Positions 56,909 to 64,000 of a stretch of 64,000 nt of DNA are shown piece by piece. The translations under genes and the position numbers were made by a program. Source of the stretch: Lacrimispora celerecrescens (GTDB lineage Bacteria; Bacillota; Clostridia; Lachnospirales; Lachnospiraceae); NCBI RefSeq assembly GCF_000732605.1, contig NZ_JPME01000008.1, positions 1 to 64,000 of the forward strand, read 5' to 3'. The notes under the pieces were generated by a model. It was not told where the DNA came from and made no database searches. It was given only the letters and a program-made list of their open reading frames with translations. The stretch's first letter is position 1. Each line of letters starts with the position of its first letter.

Positions 56909-58369
56909 TTATTGAGCTCCATTGCTTAAAAGCTGGATTCCCTTTTTAATTCTCGTAAGGGTCTCTTCTTTTCCAAGGATCTCCATAATCTCGGTAGCGC
57001 CTGCGGGAGTCATCTGCTTTCCTGAAACTGCGGTGCGGATGGGCCACATAACAAAACCGGTTTTATATCCCTTTTCGGAAACATACTTTGAAAGCGTTTC
57101 ATACAACGCATCATTGCTGAAATTCTCCTGAGCTTCCAGGATTGGAAGCACATCCTGCAATAAGTCAAGGGATGTTTCGCTGCCTGTCTTCATTTTCTTA
57201 TTGGTGTACATGGCAGTATCGTATTCCGGCAAAGTCTCAAAGAAATCAATATGGTCTGCAATATCAGGAAAAACTTCAATTCTTGTTTTAACCATAGCTG
57301 CGATCTTCTTTAAGTCCAAATCCTTCTTAATAACAGCCTTCAGATAAGGCTCCGCCAGCTGGTAGAACCGGTCAAAGTCCATGGATTTCATATATTCGCT
57401 GTTCATCCACCGAAGCTTGGTCATATCGAAAACTGCCGGGGATTTGCTCATATTGCGGAAGTCAAATTCCTTTATTAATTCATCCAGGGAGAAAATCTCC
57501 TGATTGCCCACAGGGGACCAGCCAAGAAGGGCAACGTAATTTACAACAGCCTCAGAAATGAAGCCCTGCATGATTAAATCCTCATAAGAAGAATGGCCGC
57601 TTCTTTTACTCAGCTTCTTGTGCTCCTCGTTGGTAATCAGCGGACAGTGCACATATACCGGAACGTCCCAGCCAAATGCGGCATAAAGACGGTTATACTT
57701 TGGAGAGGAGGACAGATATTCGTTTCCTCTCACTACATGGGTAATTCCCATAAGATGATCATCTACCACGTTTGCAAAATTATATGTTGGAAATCCGTCG
57801 GATTTGATTAATACCATATCATCTAACTCTGAGTTGTCCACGGAAATGTCTCCGTATATCTCATCATGGAAAGAAGTCGTTCCATCGGTAGGATTGTTCT
57901 GACGGATGACGTAAGGCATACCTGCCGCCAAATTGGCTTCTACCTCTTCTTTGGAAAGATGGAGGCAGTGCTTATCATAAGTCATGATCTCCTGACCATC
58001 CACGGTCTTTTTAAGGGAATCCAGTCTCTCCTGAGTACAGAAACAGTAATAAGCCTCTCCGCTTTCTACAAGCTTTTTCGCATATTCCAGATAAATACCG
58101 GAGGCCTGGCGTTCACTCTGTACATAGGGGCCTACGCCGCCATCCTTGTCCGGACCTTCGTCATGGATAAGGCCGGTCTCTTTTAAGGTTCTATAAATGA
58201 TCTCGACAGCACCTTCCACAAAACGTTCCTGATCTGTATCTTCAATGCGGAGAAGGAAATCGCCGCCTTCATGTTTTGCAATCAGAAAAGCATACAATGC
58301 AGTTCTTAAATTCCCTACGTGCATACGGCCCGTAGGACTTGGTGCGTATCTTGTTCTTATTTTACTCAT
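56909..58369 (-). CDS. gltX: Glutamyl-tRNA synthetase
   Basis: This class I synthetase charges tRNA-Glu (and often tRNA-Gln in organisms with GatCAB). The 486 residues show the HIGH-type motif [18 protein letters not shown] and the KMSKS-type [17 protein letters not shown] and the anticodon-binding helical C-terminus are present. ATG 58369 has AGGAG at acceptable spacing. The GTG at 58378 would abut it. No T-box leader is visible in the 128 bp upstream. Confidence 0.96.
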   Translation of the reverse strand: MSKIRTRYAPSPTGRMHVGNLRTALYAFLIAKHEGGDFLLRIEDTDQERFVEGAVEIIYRTLKETGLIHDEGPDKDGGVGPYVQSERQASGIYLEYAKKLVESGEAYYCFCTQERLDSLKKTVDGQEIMTYDKHCLHLSKEEVEANLAAGMPYVIRQNNPTDGTTSFHDEIYGDISVDNSELDDMVLIKSDGFPTYNFANVVDDHLMGITHVVRGNEYLSSSPKYNRLYAAFGWDVPVYVHCPLITNEEHKKLSKRSGHSSYEDLIMQGFISEAVVNYVALLGWSPVGNQEIFSLDELIKEFDFRNMSKSPAVFDMTKLRWMNSEYMKSMDFDRFYQLAEPYLKAVIKKDLDLKKIAAMVKTRIEVFPDIADHIDFFETLPEYDTAMYTNKKMKTGSETSLDLLQDVLPILEAQENFSNDALYETLSKYVSEKGYKTGFVMWPIRTAVSGKQMTPAGATEIMEILGKEETLTRIKKGIQLLSNGAQ

Positions 58370-58497
58370 TGTGAACACACTCCTATATCTTCATTCTCGT
58401 AATGGGCCGGTTAAAGGAAGTCACGCCAAAGCCACGTAGTTCATTATATAACGAACCTATAGAAAAAACAATGATTTAACGTAATTTTCCAAAGCAA

Positions 58498-59847
58498 TTA
58501 TAATCCCAGAAGCTTGCAAGCCAGCCGGAAATATATGATCAGGCTGACCGCATCCACGATTGTGGTAATAAGGGGAGCCGCCATAATCGCCGGGTCCATA
58601 TGGAACACCTTGGCTGCAATGGGTAGAACGCCTCCAATGGTCTTTGCCACGATAACTGTGATCAAAAGGCTGAGCATCACTGTCAGGCAAAGCATCTCCT
58701 GCCCAGGATAAAGGATGATCAGACGTATATAATTCACAATCCCCAGGATCACTCCTACAATGATGGCTACCTTTAATTCTTTAAAAATCACACGGAAAAA
58801 GTCTTTTGTTACGATCTCGCCTACTGCCATACCTCTGATAATCATGGTGCTGCTCTGACTTCCTGCATTGCCGCCCGTATCCGTTAGCATGGGAATAAAG
58901 GTTACGAGCAAAGGAATCACCGCAAAGGCCGATTCATATCTGGCCAGTATTCCGCCGGTCACCATGCTGCTGATCATCAGTACGAGAAGCCACATAATCC
59001 TGTTTTTCGCCAGCTGGAACACGCTGGTTTTTAAATACGGCTTTTCACTGGGAATCATGGCTGCCATCTTTTCAAAGTCTTCCGTGGCCTCCTGTTCCAT
59101 CACATCCACAACGTCATCCACGGTAACGATCCCCACCAGGCGTTCTTCATGGTCCACCACAGGAAGGCTTAAAAGACCGTATTTACGAAAGCTGTCCGCC
59201 ACGTCCTCCTGGTCCTCTGTTGTGACCGCCTTTATGACATGGGTATCCATAATATCACCGATGGCAACCTCATAGGGATTCATTAAAAGATCCTTGACCG
59301 TGACCACTCCCTCCAGCCTTCTAGTGGCATCCATCACATAGCAGGTGTAAATCGTTTCTTTATCCACTCCATGCAGCCTGATATAGTCAAAGGCCTGCAT
59401 TACGGTCATGTTCTTTTTAAGGCCCACATATTCAGCCGTCATAATGCTTCCGGCGCTGTTTTCCGGATAGTTTAAAAACTGGTTGATCAGCTTTCTGGTA
59501 TCAGGGGTCGCATTCCGCAGAACCCTTTTTACCACGCTGGCCGGCAGTTCCTCCAGCATGTCCACCGCATCATCCACAAATAAATCTTCTACAATTGTTC
59601 CCAATTCGTGATCTGTCATGCTGTTTATAATATGCTCTTGCTTCTCTACCTCCAGGCATGCGAATACATCACTTGCCAGCCCCTTAGGAAGCATCCGGAA
59701 CACCACCACTGTTTTTTCTGAATCCAATGCTTCAATGAAAGCTGCAATATCCACTTCATTGAATTCCATCAGCATATCCTTCAGTTTTCTGAACTGACGG
59801 CTGTCGGCCAGCTCCATCAGTTCTTCCACATTGTAATTCTCCTGCAT
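58498..59847 (-). CDS. mgtE: Magnesium transporter MgtE
   Basis: MgtE is a Mg2+ channel gated by intracellular Mg2+. The 449 residues comprise the N-domain (1-125), two CBS domains (about 130-250; IMTAEYVGLKKNMTVMQAF, IGDIMDTHVIKAVTTEDQ, LPVVDHEERLVGIVTVDDVVDV), a plug helix (about 252-270) and five helices with the pore motifs PMLTDTGGNAGSQSSTMIIRG and DPAIMAAPLITTIVDAVSL. A GGAGG site is ten bases before the ATG. The 350-bp region upstream contains a large structured leader, which probably controls expression. Confidence 0.96.
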   Translation of the reverse strand: MQENYNVEELMELADSRQFRKLKDMLMEFNEVDIAAFIEALDSEKTVVVFRMLPKGLASDVFACLEVEKQEHIINSMTDHELGTIVEDLFVDDAVDMLEELPASVVKRVLRNATPDTRKLINQFLNYPENSAGSIMTAEYVGLKKNMTVMQAFDYIRLHGVDKETIYTCYVMDATRRLEGVVTVKDLLMNPYEVAIGDIMDTHVIKAVTTEDQEDVADSFRKYGLLSLPVVDHEERLVGIVTVDDVVDVMEQEATEDFEKMAAMIPSEKPYLKTSVFQLAKNRIMWLLVLMISSMVTGGILARYESAFAVIPLLVTFIPMLTDTGGNAGSQSSTMIIRGMAVGEIVTKDFFRVIFKELKVAIIVGVILGIVNYIRLIILYPGQEMLCLTVMLSLLITVIVAKTIGGVLPIAAKVFHMDPAIMAAPLITTIVDAVSLIIYFRLACKLLGL

Positions 59848-59888
59848 CTTTCTCTTCCTCCACCTGAACCTTTTTTTCCGTCTCGGCT

Positions 59889-60087
59889 ATATGGAAGCAG
59901 AACAAATACTGCCTTGCAGGCAGCTTCCAGCAACGTAAAATAGCCAGAATTACAGGACTGCCTGTAATTCATGGCTATCATAAACGCAAAGAAACGTACT
60001 CTTTTAACGGCAGCGAAACCAAAGCAGACCCGAAGTACAGGATTCTGCCCTCACTGCCGTACGCCTATGATCATTGTCTGCTTCCAT
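59889..60087 (-). promoter_or_regulatory. Large structured 5' leader of mgtE, candidate riboswitch
   Basis: Read as RNA on the minus strand, about 200 nt are closed by an 11-bp stem (60087-60077 with 59901-59891). Inside are a 7-bp ACGGCAG stem (60060-60054/60013-60007) containing GCAGA/TCTGC, an ATCATA stem, a long GAATTACAGG hairpin (59978-59940) and a CTGCC hairpin (59923-59909). The 3' closing strand can instead pair with TGGAAGC at 59930-59924, giving two exclusive folds. The canonical M-box start is not found, although GTGAGG...TCCTGTA is faintly similar. A possible promoter (TTGCTT, 17 bp, TATCCT) lies at 60175-60147. The remaining gap of about 100 bp to the pbp gene has no ORF. Confidence 0.6.
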
Positions 60088-60196
60088 CTTATGACTTCGA
60101 CCTTCCACTCTGGTTCACTTCCTTTCCTAAATGATTTTCTTAATTAAGGATAACAGCTGCCACTATAAAAAGCAAGCCCTAACCGGCACTTCTCTC

Positions 60197-62749
60197 TTAT
60201 TCCATACCAGGCCCCACTGACTGTACATCGGAATCAGGGCCACCTGGGCCAATGCCGGGAAAATAATCCTCATCGGAATCCATATCTCCCGGAAATACCG
60301 GGGGAACCGTTTCTTTCGGCTTGGTGACTCCCGGACCGATCTCCTGGGGCTTGCTGGTTGAATCTTCCTGCTTGGGTAAGTATGCGGCATGGTTTGCCGC
60401 CTCATCCAGCTGTGTTTTTAATCCATCATAATATTCGGTGCCAACCAGCTGGTCTAAAAGTCCGTAGGCAGTGTTTATGGTTTCCTCTGTAGAACTGTCC
60501 CGGTGAGTCAGTGCAGATAGTTCCCCGATCAAAGACTGGAGAGAAGAAACTGTCTGTTCCACCGCCTGTTTGGCTGCCTGGGAAGACTCTAAATCTCTTT
60601 GGGCCTGGGCCTCCACCTTTTTACGATCTTCCTCTTCCTTCCACTTACTTCCGTTGGCTTTGGCCGTTTGTTCTGCGACTGAAGAAAACAGATCCTTCCT
60701 TCCTGTTTCAGCGTCGGTCTTTTCCCCTGTGGAATCCACATTCTTAAGGGAAACCGTTGCCGGCATATCCCAATCCATAACCGGAAGCCCATTGTTTATC
60801 CCGGTCATAAATTCCTGCCAGATCTTTCCGGAATAGGTTTTACCGTAAACTCCGGGCATGGCCTTTGGAGTGTCATATCCTACCCAGACTGCTGTTGTGT
60901 AATGCTTTGTATACCCGCAAAACCAGGTGTCCTTATTGCTGTTGGTGGTTCCGGTCTTTCCGGCAGCCGGAACGCCAAGTCCCAGGCCATTCCCTGTACC
61001 ATAAGGCTTATCCAGGGTACCCTTTAACACATCGGTGATCATATAAGCGGTATCTTCCGTAAATATTCTTTCATCCGCCTGGTTTCCATTGTATATTTCA
61101 CCGTCATACTGGCTTTCTAAGCTGACGATACATGTTTTATTGCTGTATAACCCTTTGTTTGCTAAAACGGAATATCCCCTTGCCATATCCACTACTCTGG
61201 CACCTTCCGTAAAGCCTCCGATGCTCATGCTGCTGTTTCCGTTATCCATATAGCTGATGCCTGCAAAATGCATCTTGCCAAGATAGCTGATGCCTTTGTC
61301 AACGCCAATGTCTCCTAACACCTGCCAGGCCACCGTATTTAAGCTTCGGTTCAATGCCTCTCTCACGGATATATTGCCAAAATAGTTTCCTCCGCTGTTT
61401 TTGGGTCCTTTATCAAACAGATGGTCATTCACCAGTCTGGAGGGATAATAATATCCGGTTTCAAAGGCAGGAGCATAATCGATCAGCGGTTTTATGGTAG
61501 ATCCTGGCTGGCGCTTACTTAAGAATCCCCGGTTGTACTCATCATCCGTACCCCGGCCGCCCACAATGGCCACCACATATCCGGTCTGGTTGTCAATGCA
61601 TACCGCTGCCCCTTGTAAGGCAAATTTCCCATTCTCCTGCAGATCCTTAAAACCTTTCAGTCGGTTGTCTATAATCTCCTGCAGTGAATTCTGGATCGAT
61701 GTCTCCAGGCTGGTATGTATTTCAAAGCCTCCGTTTCGGATCATATCGCTCTTTGCCTGATAAAGCTCCTGATACTGCTCTCTATATGAATCGTAAGAAG
61801 CCTGGTTATTAAAAACATACTGGAAAACAAAATCATCGTTCTTCATTAATTCCAAAGCAGCACAGTGAATGGCATAGCTTGTCAGATAATTTTCCTTTGT
61901 TCCCGGCTCATAGATCTTCGCAACGGTCAAAGGCTGAGCCTTGGCGTTTTCCTTTTCCTCTTCCGTAATAAAATTACAGAGAGCCATATTATCAATGATC
62001 TGGTTTCTCTTCCAGGTTGCATTTTCCGGATGGGCCACCGGATCATACCTTGACGGATTGTTGCTGATGCCCGCTAAGGTTGCCGCCTCCCACACGGTTA
62101 AATCCTTTGCTTCCTTATCAAAATAATAGCGGCTGGCCTCCGATACGCCGTAACACCGGTTGGCAAAGAAGTTGGTGTTGCAGTAAAACTCCAGGATGTC
62201 CGACTTGGAGTACTTATCCTCCATTCGGGGCGCCGCGAAAAATTCGGTCAGCTTTCTCTGGATCGTCTTCTCCTGGGTCAGATAAGTATTCTTAATCACC
62301 TGCTGGGTGATGGTACTTCCTCCCTGGGTGGCTTTGCCTTTGTTTTTTAAGTATACCACACCAGCACGCATTAACCCCTTGTAGTCGATGCCATGATGCT
62401 TATAAAACCTTCTGTCCTCCTGTGCAATATAGGCATTCTGAAGGTTCTTGCTGATCCCTGAAATCGGGACATATTCATAGTGACCGGAATTGATGGTTCC
62501 GATCAGGGTTCCGGCAGAATCATATATTCTCGTATCCGTTGGCTGGGAAAAATCAGTCTTGACCGTATTGCTTATAATGACATCTGCTTTTTCTTTGCAG
62601 GTCATAATTTCATTCTGAAATTTTAAGAATACAATGCCACCGGCAAGGCATCCCAAAACCATAACTCCCAGAAATACGAAAAGAATGACTTTAATTGGCC
62701 GAAAGAATATGGACCAAAGACTTTTGGGTTTCTTTTTATGTTTCGCCAT
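60197..62749 (-). CDS. Class A penicillin-binding protein (PBP1A type, glycosyltransferase-transpeptidase)
   Basis: This bifunctional enzyme polymerises glycan strands and cross-links peptides. The 850 residues comprise a basic cytoplasmic start, a transmembrane helix (about 20-43), a GT51 domain with EDRRFYKHHG (E111 catalytic) and GGSTITQQVIKN, and a transpeptidase domain with SxxK in PGSTIKP, SxN-type SMS near NSSMSIGG, and KTGTTNSN. A long Gln/Ala/Glu coiled segment and a Pro/Gly/Asp tail with three GPG motifs (805, 834, 846) follow. AAGGAGG precedes the ATG. The tail is presumably extracellular. Confidence 0.94.
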   Translation of the reverse strand: MAKHKKKPKSLWSIFFRPIKVILFVFLGVMVLGCLAGGIVFLKFQNEIMTCKEKADVIISNTVKTDFSQPTDTRIYDSAGTLIGTINSGHYEYVPISGISKNLQNAYIAQEDRRFYKHHGIDYKGLMRAGVVYLKNKGKATQGGSTITQQVIKNTYLTQEKTIQRKLTEFFAAPRMEDKYSKSDILEFYCNTNFFANRCYGVSEASRYYFDKEAKDLTVWEAATLAGISNNPSRYDPVAHPENATWKRNQIIDNMALCNFITEEEKENAKAQPLTVAKIYEPGTKENYLTSYAIHCAALELMKNDDFVFQYVFNNQASYDSYREQYQELYQAKSDMIRNGGFEIHTSLETSIQNSLQEIIDNRLKGFKDLQENGKFALQGAAVCIDNQTGYVVAIVGGRGTDDEYNRGFLSKRQPGSTIKPLIDYAPAFETGYYYPSRLVNDHLFDKGPKNSGGNYFGNISVREALNRSLNTVAWQVLGDIGVDKGISYLGKMHFAGISYMDNGNSSMSIGGFTEGARVVDMARGYSVLANKGLYSNKTCIVSLESQYDGEIYNGNQADERIFTEDTAYMITDVLKGTLDKPYGTGNGLGLGVPAAGKTGTTNSNKDTWFCGYTKHYTTAVWVGYDTPKAMPGVYGKTYSGKIWQEFMTGINNGLPVMDWDMPATVSLKNVDSTGEKTDAETGRKDLFSSVAEQTAKANGSKWKEEEDRKKVEAQAQRDLESSQAAKQAVEQTVSSLQSLIGELSALTHRDSSTEETINTAYGLLDQLVGTEYYDGLKTQLDEAANHAAYLPKQEDSTSKPQEIGPGVTKPKETVPPVFPGDMDSDEDYFPGIGPGGPDSDVQSVGPGME

Positions 62750-62838
62750 ATCATGTGCCTCCTTTTCATCAATTTGTGTATGCTGTTTACAAGCTTAATG
62801 TTGAAAGATGTCTTACTTTCAACCTCTGTATATGACAA

Positions 62839-62872
62839 AAACGGGAAGCCTCTTTATTAAGACTTCCCGTTT
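62839..62872 (-). terminator. Terminator of tRNA-Thr
   Basis: A 10-bp perfect stem (AAACGGGAAG / CTTCCCGTTT) is followed by TTTTTG on the minus strand, nine bases past the tRNA 3' end. Confidence 0.85.
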
Positions 62873-62880
62873 GTTTTCAG

Positions 62881-62953
62881 AGCTGATGACGGGACTCGGA
62901 CCCGTGACCTCCTCACTACCAATGAGGTGCGCTACCACCTGTGCCACATCAGC
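62881..62953 (-). tRNA. tRNA-Thr (anticodon GGU)
   Basis: The acceptor stem GCTGATG pairs with CATCAGC. The anticodon arm CCTCA-TTGGTAG-TGAGG gives anticodon GGT (decodes ACC/ACU). The T-arm ACGGGTCCGAGTCCCGT is standard. The discriminator base is T, and CCA is not encoded. It stands alone, with its own terminator. Confidence 0.95.
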
Positions 62954-63127
62954 ATCTTTTTTCGTTCATCGCTGAACCTCGTATATCATAGCATGGAGAA
63001 ATCTGTTTGTCAACGTTTATTTTAATTTTTTACTAAAATACATAAAATAGCAAAAATTTCAGATTTTTACCATAAAATCCATTCTTATGTCAGGATCTCC
63101 GGAACCGGAAGAAAGCAGGAAACCGGC
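62954..63127. other. Intergenic region without a gene
   Basis: This 174-bp AT-rich stretch lies between the lactate dehydrogenase stop and tRNA-Thr. It should contain the tRNA promoter. I see no convincing terminator hairpin for ldh and no ORF. Confidence 0.6.
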
Positions 63128-64000
63128 TTACGATTTGTTTCCTATTCTCTTCCGCCCTTCTTTATAAAACGCCTTCAAAACTTTCCCGAAGGTATCACAT
63201 GAATGTTGAAACTGCTTCATTTCATCATCCGTCAACGACAGGGAAATGATTCTCTGAATCCCGTTTTTATTGATAATACAGGGTACTCCTGCGTATACAT
63301 CGGACTGCCCGTATTCACCCTTCAGCATGGCTGATACCGTAAAAACACTGTTCTCATCTCCAAGGATAGCCCTGGTGATTCTGGTGAGAGCCATGCCGAT
63401 CCCATAATAGGTGGCCTGCTTAGCCTCAATGATCCGGTATGCTGCTCCACGGACCTCGTCTTCGATCCGTTCCAGTTCCCCCCTGCATACTACGCCCTCC
63501 TCTTCGCAAAGGGACAGGATGGGCTTTGTAGCAATCATGGCCTGGCTCCAGGGCACAAACTCGCTGTCTCCGTGCTCACCCATGACATAGGCATGGACAT
63601 TCCTTGGATCCACCCGCAGGGAATCTCCTAACAGGTACCGGAGCCTGGCCGTGTCCAGAGTCGTACCGCTTCCAATCACCCGCTTGGGATTAAAGCCTGA
63701 CAACGAATAGGTAATTCTCGTCATAATATCCACCGGATTGGTAGCTACCAGGAAAACCCCGTTAAAGCCTGATTCCGTTACTGGACGAACAATGGACTGG
63801 AATACTGCTGCATTGCGCTTTAGCAAATCAAGCCTTGTCTCCCCGGACTTTTGGGCTACTCCCGCACAAATCACGACAATATCTGCATCCGAGCAGTCTT
63901 TGTATTCTCCGGTATAAATCTTCATATGGGATGCAGAAAAAGCAAGACCATGATTTAAGTCCATTGCCTCGCCCTCCGCCCTTTTCCGGTTGATGTCGAT
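63128..64000 (-). CDS. ldh: L-lactate dehydrogenase, N-terminus beyond window
   Basis: The enzyme reduces pyruvate to L-lactate with NADH. The visible 290 residues continue open to the window edge (IDINRKRAEGEAMDLNHG), so about 25-40 N-terminal residues, including the Rossmann glycines, are missing. AGVAQKSGETRLDLL has the Gln typical of lactate rather than malate specificity. NPVDIM, SGTTLDTARLR (substrate Arg) and MGEHGDSE (catalytic His) are intact. The internal ATG at 63964 is not the true start. Confidence 0.93.
   Translation of the reverse strand: MDINRKRAEGEAMDLNHGLAFSASHMKIYTGEYKDCSDADIVVICAGVAQKSGETRLDLLKRNAAVFQSIVRPVTESGFNGVFLVATNPVDIMTRITYSLSGFNPKRVIGSGTTLDTARLRYLLGDSLRVDPRNVHAYVMGEHGDSEFVPWSQAMIATKPILSLCEEEGVVCRGELERIEDEVRGAAYRIIEAKQATYYGIGMALTRITRAILGDENSVFTVSAMLKGEYGQSDVYAGVPCIINKNGIQRIISLSLTDDEMKQFQHSCDTFGKVLKAFYKEGRKRIGNKS

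Noticed and set aside
58370-58497. T-box leader for gltX
   Set aside because: The gap is only 128 bp and lacks the AGGGTGG-type T-box sequence and a specifier-loop stem.
59889-60087. Canonical Mg2+ M-box (ykoK) riboswitch
   Set aside because: The usual TAGGTGAGGCTCC core and its partner loops are not found. Only a weak GTGAGG...TCCTGTA similarity exists, so I describe it as an unassigned structured leader.

Overview
The window looks like the chromosome of an anaerobic, low-to-medium GC clostridium, most likely a Lachnospiraceae member near Lacrimispora / Clostridium sphenoides / C. saccharolyticum. This is inferred from gene content: citrate lyase with a sodium-pumping decarboxylase, an LplABC-type sugar locus, mcsA-mcsB-clpC, YedF, a DUF1292 protein, the clostridial Rex operator and many AGGAGG ribosome sites. 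No rRNA or species marker is present. Almost all genes lie on the minus strand.

Layout. 0-6.3 kb is AT-rich accessory DNA: the edge of an IS200-type element, an NADP-type secondary alcohol dehydrogenase, a DUF3888 fragment, a Fur-family regulator with a QueD-like protein, a thioesterase, an XRE/membrane-protein module and an AbrB-like protein. 6.3-16.7 kb is an acidic-oligosaccharide utilisation locus: alginate-lyase-like protein, membrane AraC regulator, binding lipoprotein, two permeases, GH88 unsaturated glucuronyl hydrolase and a DUF2264 protein. 16.8-23.3 kb holds radA and the protein-quality operon gntR-mcsA-mcsB-clpC. 23.5-27.6 kb holds a two-gene surface system: a dockerin-tagged cell-wall hydrolase and a membrane-anchored cohesin protein.

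27.8-43.8 kb is a citrate and oxaloacetate energy region. CitMHS imports citrate. CitDEF, with CitC, CitG and CitX, splits it to acetate and oxaloacetate. OadA, a biotin carrier and the OadB/OadG membrane subunits decarboxylate oxaloacetate while exporting Na+. A second carboxyltransferase (MmdA-like) sits in the same operon, behind a near-perfect Rex operator. A divergent Cache-type hybrid histidine kinase and OmpR-type regulator sit between transporter and lyase and probably control them. A decayed beta-carbonic anhydrase lies beside this operon.

43.9-64 kb is mostly core genome: a lipoprotein with a probable frameshift, two YitT proteins, DacF-type carboxypeptidase, SOS-controlled DNA polymerase IV, RluA- and RsmF-type RNA modification enzymes, YedF with an XRE regulator, a DUF1292 protein, a cobalamin adenosyltransferase, a UvrD-type helicase, gltX, mgtE with a large structured leader, a class A penicillin-binding protein, tRNA-Thr(GGU) and a lactate dehydrogenase cut by the window edge.

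The items most worth a second look are the cohesin/dockerin cell-wall pair, the mgtE leader RNA with mutually exclusive pairings, the two-carboxyltransferase Na+ pump under Rex, the receiver domain with Glu at the phospho-acceptor site, and mcsA-mcsB-clpC led by a GntR regulator rather than CtsR.
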